Shown: positions 54,562 through 63,018 of the stretch, in pieces | Position numbering within the stretch: position 1 is the first letter of the stretch | Layout: each line of letters starts with the position of its first letter | From: Agarilytica sp045430285 | Lineage (GTDB): Bacteria > Pseudomonadota > Gammaproteobacteria > Pseudomonadales > Cellvibrionaceae | Direction: 5' to 3' | Length of the DNA stretch: 64,000 nucleotides | Assembly: GCA_045430285.1 (NCBI GenBank) | Contig: JAILXV010000001.1 | Location: 124,001-188,000 of the forward strand | Made by a program: the position numbers and the translations under genes | Notes under the pieces: generated by a model | Database searches by the model: none | Seen by the model: only the letters and a program-made list of their open reading frames with translations | Told to the model about the DNA's origin: nothing

Positions 54562-55455
54562 ATGTTGTTATCGAGACGTCATTTACCGTTGAATGCGATG
54601 CGTGCTTTTGAAGCTGCCGCAAGACACTGTCATCTGCGCCGTGCAGCTGAAGAGCTGGGCGTTACCCACGGTGCGGTAAGTCGTCATGTGCGTCAGTTAG
54701 AAGACTTACTTGGGGTGGCCCTATTTGACCGCAGTCGCAACCGCATGGTGTTGACATCTGCAGGCGACCGTTTGTTGCTGGGGGTGCAGCAAGGCTTGGA
54801 TATGATGGCGGAGAGTGCCTTATATTTGGATGCTGAGTCTATTGCGGGGCGCTTGGTGATCGCCTCAACGCCTTCCATCAGTGCAGGTTGGTTAGTCACA
54901 GCGATCGGTGAGTTTAGTCAGCGTTACCCCGAGATGGATATCTCTTTGTTGAATATTGATCCGATGCAGATGGATATACCGGCGGATGTGGATGTCGCTA
55001 TTTGTTATGGAAAGCCGAACGCACGCCGTAGGGAAGTAACGGAGTTGTACCGTGAAAAATATTTTCCGGTGTGTAGTCCTCAGTTACTGAATGTCGATCG
55101 GCCGCTACGGAACCTAGAAGACGTATTGGATTATCCTCTATTAACCGATCGCCACGGTCATTGGGTGCGTTGGTTGTCTCAGTACGGGATTAACGGTGAC
55201 CAAAGAAAAACGCTTTATTTTCAAGAGTCTTTTCAGGTGATTCATGCCGTAAAAGAGGGGTTTGGCATTGCCTTGGTGGACCGTTTTGAAGTCGCAAGGG
55301 ACCTTCAAAGCGGAACGCTTCAGTCGCTATTTAATGAGGAGGTGATTGCAGAGCAGAGCCATTATTTGGTGACTGATTCAGATGCAAGGATGACCGTCCG
55401 TTCCCGCCTATTTATCGAGCATATTACCCGTTATGTGTCTCCTACTAGGGAGTGA
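54562..55455 (+). CDS. LysR-family regulator, GcvA-like
   Basis: About 297 residues from the ATG at 54562 (MLLSRRHLPLNAMRAFEAAAR), with GGAG 5 bp upstream. The winged helix-turn-helix lies at about 20-60 (LRRAAEELGVTHGAVSRHVRQLED). The effector-binding domain has the GcvA-type pattern LVIASTPSISAGWLV near 95-110. It is divergent from the semialdehyde dehydrogenase/aminotransferase operon, so that operon is its likely target. Confidence 0.92.
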   Translation: MLLSRRHLPLNAMRAFEAAARHCHLRRAAEELGVTHGAVSRHVRQLEDLLGVALFDRSRNRMVLTSAGDRLLLGVQQGLDMMAESALYLDAESIAGRLVIASTPSISAGWLVTAIGEFSQRYPEMDISLLNIDPMQMDIPADVDVAICYGKPNARRREVTELYREKYFPVCSPQLLNVDRPLRNLEDVLDYPLLTDRHGHWVRWLSQYGINGDQRKTLYFQESFQVIHAVKEGFGIALVDRFEVARDLQSGTLQSLFNEEVIAEQSHYLVTDSDARMTVRSRLFIEHITRYVSPTRE

Positions 55456-55597
55456 CGCGTAAATCTTCTCTTGATTTTACTGGGTTTTCGTCACTAACAT
55501 GGGGGTGTGTCTTTCATTTGTGCTTCCATTGCGACTTTAAAAGTCGGCACGGCAAAAGCACTGGCAAATCATCACTGCGGGATCGAGAAATGCTGTT

Positions 55598-57430
55598 ATG
55601 CCAATAAGCAATGCGATTATTTATCTTGACCCTGATAGTGATTTGAATCTGCAAAGTCAGATTCGCCAAAAAATGGTGGAAGCGATTTTGTTGGGGAATT
55701 TCCCTCCCGAGCGGCGTTTACCTTCATCACGGAAAATGGCTGAGCAGTTAGGTGTAGCAAGGAATACGGTTGTTTTAGCGTATCAACAGTTAATTGACGA
55801 AGGATATTTGGTCAGCCGTGAGCGCAGCGGTATTTATGTTAACGAGAAAATCCTCGAAGGCCGTGTTGGTTTTCAGGGTAAGCCAAGTAAAAGTGTCCAA
55901 ATAACCTCGCAATGGCGTCAGCGCTTTAAAGGCAGTGTCGTTTCTCATCAAGAGTTTTCTTGCCCGCCCAATTGGCAACAATATCCCTACCCCTTTATCG
56001 AAGGGCAGTTTGATACATCTTTATATCCTATTAAAGAATGGCGAGAGGCCTCTCGTCTTGCCTTGGGTGTAAAAGAAATATATGAGTGGGCAGGTGAGAG
56101 TGGGGGCGCGGATGACCCCATGCTGATCGAGCAAATCCGCAGCAAAATTTTACCTCGGCGAGGTATTCAGGCAAGCCCCGATGAAATATTAATTACTATC
56201 GGTACTCAGCAGGCTTTGTATTTAGCCACACAATTACTTGTGGATTCACGAGTACCTGTTGCCATTGAAGAACCTGGATACCCAGGGATGCGCCAGTTGC
56301 TCGCTCAGCGCGGCGCGCCTTTGGTGTACCAACCGGTTGACCAGGATGGAATGGTGGTCGACAAGGGTTTGGACGATTGCCAAGTCATTTATGTCACACC
56401 CAGTCATCAAACGCCAACGGCGGTGACGATGTCTATGCCACGGCGTGAAGCGCTCTTAAAAAAAGCCGCGCAACATGACCAGATTATTTTAGAAGATGAT
56501 TTTGAGTTTGAGAGTAATTATCTTGGGCAACCTCATCCAGCGCTGCGGAGTATTGATAACGAAAACCGCGTGATTTACATGTCGTGCTTATCAAAGGTAT
56601 TAGCGCCAGGCTTACGTCTTGGTTTTATGGTCGCCGCGCCGGAAGTCATCGCGGAGGCACGTAAGTTGCGACATCAAATGGTTTTACACCCGCCGCTAAA
56701 CAACCAAAGAACCGCCGCCTTCTTTTTATCTTTGGGGCATTACGATACATTCCTATTACATTTATACGAAACTTTTCAACAGCGTTGGATTGCGCTTCGT
56801 CGGGCGGTAAATTATTACCTTTTACACGATGTGGTGATTACGCCTTCACAGGGTGGTACGTCATTTTGGATGAATGTCCCCGCGGATTTGAATGTGCAGT
56901 ATCTAGTACAGGAGGCGGCCAAACGAGGCATCTTGATCGAGCCGATGGACCACTATTACGCGACTTCTGATATACCTGAGAATTCATTTCGCATGGGGGT
57001 GACCAGTATCCCGCACGACAAAATTCGTGACGGCGTCATTCGTCTTCGTGATCTGATCCATGAGTTACGTCAACAAAAGATAGAAACCTTTGATACTGCG
57101 AAAGGGCAACAGCTGACCGACAAAAAATTACATAAAGCGGTGACGGGGCGAACTATGCGGTGCCTGGTTGCCTACGGAGACCCGTGCACGATCGAACTGT
57201 GTGAGGATGGCAGCATGATCGGCCGTGCGGGTTATGCCAATGAAGACTGTGACGAAGGGCGTTGGTGGGTCGAGGGTGAATTTTGGTATCGGCAGTGGAC
57301 CCGTTGGGCCTGGGGCGAAGTAGGTATTTATCGTGTAAAAATGGAAGATGAAAATATTAAATTGTTTGACAAGGAAGGGCGTTTAATCGAAAACGCCGTT
57401 TTACGTAAGCCTACCCCTGCAGGAAAGTGA
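55598..57430 (+). CDS. MocR/PdxR-type GntR regulator with an extra C-terminal domain
   Basis: A 610-residue protein. Residues 1-75 are a GntR winged helix-turn-helix (LPSSRKMAEQLGVARNTVVLAY). Residues about 115-480 are a class I aminotransferase-like domain with DDFEFES and Lys333 in SCLSKVLAPGLRLGF. Unusually, about 110 residues follow: KKLHKAVTGRTMRC, a Trp-rich GRWWVEGEFWYRQWTRWAWGE (given in part), then YRVKMEDENIKLFD. MocR proteins usually end near 470-500 residues, so this is an appended domain, possibly a ligand sensor. The neighbourhood (LysR, GabD-like, aminotransferase, amidase, TonB-dependent receptor) makes it a likely controller of amine use. Confidence 0.88.
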   Translation: MPISNAIIYLDPDSDLNLQSQIRQKMVEAILLGNFPPERRLPSSRKMAEQLGVARNTVVLAYQQLIDEGYLVSRERSGIYVNEKILEGRVGFQGKPSKSVQITSQWRQRFKGSVVSHQEFSCPPNWQQYPYPFIEGQFDTSLYPIKEWREASRLALGVKEIYEWAGESGGADDPMLIEQIRSKILPRRGIQASPDEILITIGTQQALYLATQLLVDSRVPVAIEEPGYPGMRQLLAQRGAPLVYQPVDQDGMVVDKGLDDCQVIYVTPSHQTPTAVTMSMPRREALLKKAAQHDQIILEDDFEFESNYLGQPHPALRSIDNENRVIYMSCLSKVLAPGLRLGFMVAAPEVIAEARKLRHQMVLHPPLNNQRTAAFFLSLGHYDTFLLHLYETFQQRWIALRRAVNYYLLHDVVITPSQGGTSFWMNVPADLNVQYLVQEAAKRGILIEPMDHYYATSDIPENSFRMGVTSIPHDKIRDGVIRLRDLIHELRQQKIETFDTAKGQQLTDKKLHKAVTGRTMRCLVAYGDPCTIELCEDGSMIGRAGYANEDCDEGRWWVEGEFWYRQWTRWAWGEVGIYRVKMEDENIKLFDKEGRLIENAVLRKPTPAGK

Positions 57431-57570
57431 GCTTAGCTAACTGGCCTTATCACGCACCTACATCTGGTTCTATCCGTCTTAGCGTCTTTCTAATAAATTG
57501 AGCCTAGCATGGCATTAAAATCAGCGAAACCTCGTTGATTAGGGCCAAATAATACATTCGAGAGGTTGGG

Positions 57571-58437
57571 ATGAGTCACTTTTCTATCGCGGGTTTACAG
57601 TTGGAGCTGTCGACTCAGGATAATCGTTATCTAATACAAAAAGAAATCGAAAACCTAAAGACCACTTTTCCTTGGGTGGATATGGTGGTCTTGGGAGAGT
57701 TAAGCACTTTTGGGCCAGGAATAGCGCATGCGCATAGGTTGCCAAGTGAAGCTGAACAATTTTATTGCGATATGGCTGAAAAGCACCAACTATGGCTCAT
57801 CCCAGGTACTTTATACGAAAGAGTCGAAGACAAAATATATAACACCTGCCCCGTGATTAATCCTAGCGGTGAAATTATCGACCGCTACCGAAAAATGTTT
57901 CCCTTCTACCCTTACGAAAAAGGCGTCACTGCCGGAGATAAATTTGTTGTGTTTGACGTGCCGGATGTGGGGCGTTTCGGGCTTTCAATTTGCTACGACC
58001 AATGGTTCCCTGAAATAAGCCGCACGCTTGCATGGATGGGCGCTGATGTAATTTTATGTCCGACAATGACAAATACTATAGAGCGGGATATTGAATTATC
58101 GATTGCGCGAACGAATGCCGCAATTAGTCAATGTTATGTTTTTAATATTAATGTGGCTGGAAAAGTTGGCAAAGGAAAATCAATTATCGTGGGCCCCGAT
58201 GGGCAGGTTTTATATCAAGCAGGATCAACCGCAGAAACAATCCCCATTGAAATAGATATTGATCACGTAAAGCGTGTGCGAGAGCGTGGGCTTTTGGGTT
58301 TAGGTCAGACATTAAAAAGTTTTCGTGATAGCAAAGTAAAGTTCCCTCCTTATATTGAAGGTAATGATCAGTCAGACGCGCTTCGGAGTTTAGGTGAGTT
58401 AACGGTGCCAAGTTCAGATCTTGGAGCCAAAAAATAG
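57571..58437 (+). CDS. Nitrilase-superfamily amidohydrolase (carbon-nitrogen hydrolase)
   Basis: A 288-residue protein with the full E-K-C triad: Glu43 (VLGELSTFG), Lys108 (RYRKMFPF) and Cys141 (GLSICYDQWFPE). It is cytoplasmic and normal in length. It hydrolyses a non-peptide C-N bond such as an amide, N-carbamoyl group or polyamine-linked amide. The ribosome binding site GAGAGG lies just upstream of the ATG. Next to an omega-amino-acid aminotransferase and semialdehyde dehydrogenase pair, it could release the amine that feeds them. The substrate is not fixed by the sequence. Confidence 0.88.
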   Translation: MSHFSIAGLQLELSTQDNRYLIQKEIENLKTTFPWVDMVVLGELSTFGPGIAHAHRLPSEAEQFYCDMAEKHQLWLIPGTLYERVEDKIYNTCPVINPSGEIIDRYRKMFPFYPYEKGVTAGDKFVVFDVPDVGRFGLSICYDQWFPEISRTLAWMGADVILCPTMTNTIERDIELSIARTNAAISQCYVFNINVAGKVGKGKSIIVGPDGQVLYQAGSTAETIPIEIDIDHVKRVRERGLLGLGQTLKSFRDSKVKFPPYIEGNDQSDALRSLGELTVPSSDLGAKK

Positions 58438-58466
58438 AACTGGACTCATTTGTTTTTTTAAACTGG

Positions 58467-58492
58467 TACTACGTGCCTGGCACATACTACGT
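58467..58492 (+). promoter_or_regulatory. Direct repeat pair around a small inverted repeat upstream of the TonB-dependent receptor
   Basis: TACTACGT occurs at 58467-58474 and again at 58485-58492 (18 bp centre to centre). The inverted repeat GTGCC-T-GGCAC (58473-58483) lies between. MocR regulators are known to bind direct repeats, so this is a candidate operator for the regulator at 55598. Confidence 0.45.
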
Positions 58493-58573
58493 TAATTTAA
58501 AACAACAAAATATAAGCGTCAAAAATTAGAATATCTGAGCTTGTTAAGACAGATTAAGATGTAGGAGAGGAAC

Positions 58574-61081
58574 ATGAATATAGATAATAAATTTAAAAAG
58601 AAAATTCTTCCCGCGGCAATTTCAGCCTTTACCTTGTCGGCGATGAATTCTGGTGTTGTATATGCAGATAAAAATAGTCGAGTGGAAGAGGTGGTTGTTA
58701 CTGCGCAATATCGAGAGCAATCTGTTCAGGATATTCCTTATAATATTTCTGCCATGTCTGGTGATGATATAAACGCACAACAAATTGTGGATCAAGCAGA
58801 TTTATTACGTTCAATCTCTGGCGTGTCCGTGGTAGATCGCGGTTACCGAAATTCTGGTACCGTTAATAGTATTATTATTCGTGGTTTAAACGTTGATAAT
58901 GGTTTGAATGGTGATATCTCATTAAATGCCGTGCCAACGGTGGGCACCTACGTCGATAACACGCCCTTGTTTGCAAATTTTGTGATTAAAGATGTGCAGC
59001 GCGTGGAAGTGCTGCGAGGTCCGCAGGGTACACTTTACGGTTCGGGGTCGCTGGGCGGCACGGTACGTTATATTAGCAATAAGCCTAGCATGGAAGGGTT
59101 TTCTGGCCATGTAACTGGCGTATACGGTCAGACGGATGGCTCCAACGGCAATAACTTAAATATTGACGCCTTGGTGAATGTGCCGCTTGGCGATAGGCTA
59201 GCGCTACGCGCATCTATTGGGCGCATCGATAACGATGGTGTTGTTGATTATGTTAATGCCTATCAGCTAAATGAATTCCGTGAGCCAATGATTAACGATA
59301 ACGGCACATGTATAGATCCGAGAGATGCATCAGATGCACAGGTACTTAACAACGGGGCGTGTTATACCGTGGAAGAAGATGCGGATACCGTTGAGATAGA
59401 TTATCAAAAGGTTGCCTTGCTATTTGAAGTAACAGATGCGCTTGACATGACGCTCACTTACCAAGCTCAAGAAGACGAGATTGGTGCACGCCGTGCGATT
59501 ACCCATGGTGATAATAATCAACCCGTAGGTTCCAGTAACTATTTTTCTTATGGTGATGATGATAGTGGACAGGTTTTGTTAGAGCCTTCATCACGCGAAG
59601 TGGATTTGTTGAGCCTTGATGTGGAATGGGATCTGGGTTTTGCTACCTTCACCTCGACTACCTCAGATTATAACCATGAAGGTGTTGGTGAAAGTGATAA
59701 TGGTGGACTTTGGGTCAGTGGTGGTGAGGTTGATGTTACGGAAAGCCGGGACTGGATAGCTGGATTTGGTTATTCCGGTTGGCCGCGACCAGCACAAAGA
59801 GCCGAGCGTGGATACACTGATGATACTATTGTTCAAGAATTTCGTTTAGTGTCCAACGAAACTACAGCGAATATCGACTGGTTGGTCGGCGCATTTTATT
59901 TGGATCAAGAGCTCACGGTATTTCAAAATAGTTGGAACCCAGGAATGAACGAGTTTAACGAAGCTTGTCGAGCGACGGGTGATCCTATCTGTGATAATTT
60001 TTGGCCTCGTTTTTACAGCGGCTTGACTGAACGTGATTTTGAATATCGCCGTGATGTGAGTTTTGATGAGAAAGCGTTGTATGGTGAACTCACATATCAT
60101 TTCTCAGATACCTTGCGGATGACCGGTGGATTTCGAGCATTTAAAACAGAAACCGTTAATGACACGATTATGGGCTTCCCGCTGGTCGTGGGCTGGACTT
60201 CACCGCAGGTACCTCGCTCAACCGATGACGATAGTGGCACTTTGTTAAAAGTGAATATGTCGTGGAATGCGACGGACTCTACAATGCTTTACGGTACAGT
60301 TTCTGAAGGATACCGACGGGGTGGGGCGAATGCTATTCCGAGTAATGAAAATGGCGACCCATTTGGCGAGCCAAATGCCGATGCCATTCGTACCTACGAA
60401 AAAGATACGGTGACGAATTATGAGGTGGGCGTTAAAGGGGATCATGAAAATCTCAGATATACAGCATCGTTATTTTATGTGGATTGGAAAGATCCACAGC
60501 TAAATGCTACCTCTGATTGGTACGGCTTTTACATGGCGATCAATGGCGATAGCGCTTCAACTCGGGGGCTTGAGTTAGAGTTGGATGGATATCTCACAGA
60601 TAGCCTTCATTATCACGCAGGTTATGCCTATGTAACAGCAGAGCTTGATTCAGACTTTTTGAGCCCGCAATCCGGCTCAGTCATTGCGCAAAGCGGTTCC
60701 AAACTTCCTGCTACACCCTCTAACGTATTAAGCTTATCTTTGGATAATACTTGGAGCATTACTGATGCTGTTAACCTTATCGGACGTGTTAGCAGCTATT
60801 ATCAATCGGATTCAGAGAATTATATCAATGCCGACTTGTTACAAAGTCAAACTCACGACGCCTTCTCTTTGTGGAGCGCTTCGTTAACATTGATCTCTGA
60901 ACAGTGGAGCGCGACGCTTTACGGTAAAAATCTAGGTAATGAGGATGGCGTTACAGGCGCATTCCCTAGCAGTTATTGGAGTTATGATACCGGTACCTTC
61001 GAAAACTGGTATGGCAACGGTAATCGCCAATTTATTACTCAGCCACGTACGATCGGTGTCTCTTTCGGCTATAGTTTTTAG
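58574..61081 (+). CDS. TonB-dependent outer-membrane receptor
   Basis: An 835-residue protein with a signal peptide ending near VVYA (31). The TonB-box-like motif VEEVVVTAQ is at about 36-44. The plug domain (about 50-170) carries VLRGPQGTLYGSGSLGGTVRY and the barrel ends FGYSF with C-terminal Phe. It belongs to the large FecA/iron-complex-like group common in marine bacteria, but the substrate could be an organic molecule. It is followed by a terminator and then the TPR-sulfotransferase. Confidence 0.93.
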   Translation: MNIDNKFKKKILPAAISAFTLSAMNSGVVYADKNSRVEEVVVTAQYREQSVQDIPYNISAMSGDDINAQQIVDQADLLRSISGVSVVDRGYRNSGTVNSIIIRGLNVDNGLNGDISLNAVPTVGTYVDNTPLFANFVIKDVQRVEVLRGPQGTLYGSGSLGGTVRYISNKPSMEGFSGHVTGVYGQTDGSNGNNLNIDALVNVPLGDRLALRASIGRIDNDGVVDYVNAYQLNEFREPMINDNGTCIDPRDASDAQVLNNGACYTVEEDADTVEIDYQKVALLFEVTDALDMTLTYQAQEDEIGARRAITHGDNNQPVGSSNYFSYGDDDSGQVLLEPSSREVDLLSLDVEWDLGFATFTSTTSDYNHEGVGESDNGGLWVSGGEVDVTESRDWIAGFGYSGWPRPAQRAERGYTDDTIVQEFRLVSNETTANIDWLVGAFYLDQELTVFQNSWNPGMNEFNEACRATGDPICDNFWPRFYSGLTERDFEYRRDVSFDEKALYGELTYHFSDTLRMTGGFRAFKTETVNDTIMGFPLVVGWTSPQVPRSTDDDSGTLLKVNMSWNATDSTMLYGTVSEGYRRGGANAIPSNENGDPFGEPNADAIRTYEKDTVTNYEVGVKGDHENLRYTASLFYVDWKDPQLNATSDWYGFYMAINGDSASTRGLELELDGYLTDSLHYHAGYAYVTAELDSDFLSPQSGSVIAQSGSKLPATPSNVLSLSLDNTWSITDAVNLIGRVSSYYQSDSENYINADLLQSQTHDAFSLWSASLTLISEQWSATLYGKNLGNEDGVTGAFPSSYWSYDTGTFENWYGNGNRQFITQPRTIGVSFGYSF

Positions 61082-61119
61082 TTATATTATCCCTGTTGTG
61101 TATGCTTATATGTTAATTT

Positions 61120-61147
61120 AACCGGCTTTCTATAGCCGGTTTTTTTT
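61120..61147 (+). terminator. Rho-independent terminator after the TonB-dependent receptor
   Basis: AACCGGCT and AGCCGGTT flank the loop TTCTAT and are followed by seven T residues, about 40 bp after the receptor stop. Confidence 0.85.
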
Positions 61148-61274
61148 GTACAATAGTTCGGTTGTGATAAATAAAAAACCGCTAGGATGCTTAGTTGTTC
61201 CGTGTTGCAAACAGTGTTAAAGGTATATCGTGAAATGCAGCGTTTAGAGAATTAAAATTTAGGGTATAAAATCT

Positions 61275-62873
61275 GTGATTGATCCAGTGGCACTTGAACG
61301 AAACGTGTGGGATTTTTTTGATAATGGTGACATTCGTTCAGCCCTGGCAGCCTGTCAGAATTTAAATGACCAGTTTCCAAAATTTACATCCGGTTGGCGG
61401 AGTGCGAGTCACCTGGCTTTAAAAATAAATAATGCGCCTGTTGCGCTACAAGCAATCGAAAAAGCTATTGCCATTGATCCAGATAATCACGAGTGGCTAC
61501 TGCAAAAAGCCTTATGTCTGAGTAAGTTAGGAAAAATAGATCTTCTTCCTCCTTTAATTGAACGATTGACTCACGCGAGTTTCGATACGGCCTATCAATA
61601 TTCCACTATGGCCCTCGTATTAACCCATGTTGGTAGGCACGAACAGGCCTTTAATTATTATCAGCAGGCGGTCAATAAAGAACCTGGGGATGCGCAACAC
61701 TATTATAACCTTGCCTCTTCACTGCGTTTCCTTGGCGATATTACTGCCGCGGAAGATAATTATAATAAAGCGATTGTGCTAAATCCTCAGGATTACGAAG
61801 CGTATAGGCTACGTTCCGAGCTACGAAAGCAGACTGACGCTAACAATCATGTGGATGAATTAACCGCTATTGTTGAGGCGGAGAACGTCGGGGCAAGAGG
61901 CACGGCCCAGGTTTCTTACGCCTTGGCAAAGGAATTTGAAGATATTGGTGATTCACAAAGATCATTTCATTTTTTGACTATAGGGGCTAAGGCTCGGCGA
62001 GATTGCATTAAGTATGATCCGAGCTCTGACCTTCGTACAATAGATGCAATTCAAAACGTTTTTACTGCTGACGTATTTGATCATAAAAATACCAACAGAG
62101 CTTTAAACGGTTCGAGTGGAAAGACTCCCATTTTTATTTTAGGTTTACCACGAACGGGGACTACTTTGGTGGAGCGTATTGTCTCTAGCCATAGTGAAGT
62201 CGTGTCTGCCGGTGAGCTGAATAACTTTTCGGTTGAAATGTTGCGTCAAGTAAAAGCGGTGATGGGCTCGAAAAGTATTCCGAAAGAGCAATTGGTTGGC
62301 CTAACCAAAAACATCGATTTTCGTGCGCTAGGCGAAGCCTACATCGATAGTACGCATACTCTGGTTGGCGAAAGCCGGTATTTCATTGACAAACTCCCGC
62401 TTAATTATCTGTATGTTGGTCTGATTCGTTTAGCTTTACCGCAAGCTAAGATCATTAACCTTAAGCGACATCCTCTTGATACGTGTTATGCCATGTATAA
62501 ACAGCTGTTTAAAGATGCTTATCCTTTTTCCTACGACTTGGAAGAGCTCGGGCACTATTATTTGGCATACCAACGGTTAATGGACCATTGGAATACCGTA
62601 ATGCCTGGTGTAATCCATACCGTATCATATGAAGATGTGGTTCATGATATTGAAGGTCAAACTAAAAATTTATTGCATTATTGTGACCTATCATGGCAAG
62701 CGCAATGTTTGACCTATTACAAAAACCGAGAGGCCTCTACCACGGCGAGTGCAACACAAGTGAGAAAACCCGTTTATAAGAGTTCCGTTGGCTTGTGGCG
62801 AAATTATCAAAAGCAGTTACAGCCGTTAATTCGTGTTTTGAATGAAGGTGGTATACAAATAGATGGGGTTTGA
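61275..62873 (+). CDS. TPR-repeat sulfotransferase
   Basis: A 532-residue protein starting at GTG 61275 (no signal peptide). Residues 1-190 are tetratricopeptide repeats (ALQAIEKAIAIDPDN, AFNYYQQAVNKEPGD, AEDNYNKAIVLNPQD). Residues about 280-530 are a sulfotransferase: the PAPS-binding loop FILGLPRTGTT (287-297; its GLPRTGTT is 290-297) and the second PAPS element NLKRHPLDTCYAMYKQ. It is predicted cytoplasmic. This TPR plus sulfotransferase architecture is found beside TonB-dependent receptors in many marine and freshwater proteobacteria, with no established acceptor. It lies 193 bp after the receptor and its terminator. Confidence 0.9.
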   Translation: MIDPVALERNVWDFFDNGDIRSALAACQNLNDQFPKFTSGWRSASHLALKINNAPVALQAIEKAIAIDPDNHEWLLQKALCLSKLGKIDLLPPLIERLTHASFDTAYQYSTMALVLTHVGRHEQAFNYYQQAVNKEPGDAQHYYNLASSLRFLGDITAAEDNYNKAIVLNPQDYEAYRLRSELRKQTDANNHVDELTAIVEAENVGARGTAQVSYALAKEFEDIGDSQRSFHFLTIGAKARRDCIKYDPSSDLRTIDAIQNVFTADVFDHKNTNRALNGSSGKTPIFILGLPRTGTTLVERIVSSHSEVVSAGELNNFSVEMLRQVKAVMGSKSIPKEQLVGLTKNIDFRALGEAYIDSTHTLVGESRYFIDKLPLNYLYVGLIRLALPQAKIINLKRHPLDTCYAMYKQLFKDAYPFSYDLEELGHYYLAYQRLMDHWNTVMPGVIHTVSYEDVVHDIEGQTKNLLHYCDLSWQAQCLTYYKNREASTTASATQVRKPVYKSSVGLWRNYQKQLQPLIRVLNEGGIQIDGV

Positions 62874-63018
62874 TTTTTCTGGTGCCATATAGGGTGAATA
62901 ACTGGTGCTACTTTTTAGATCGTCAGCAGATAAAATTACTTTGCAGAATACTCGGTTTTAATTGCCAGTAATAAATTAAACCAGTGATAAAAAAACTAAT
63001 AATGGTGTGAATTTTGGT

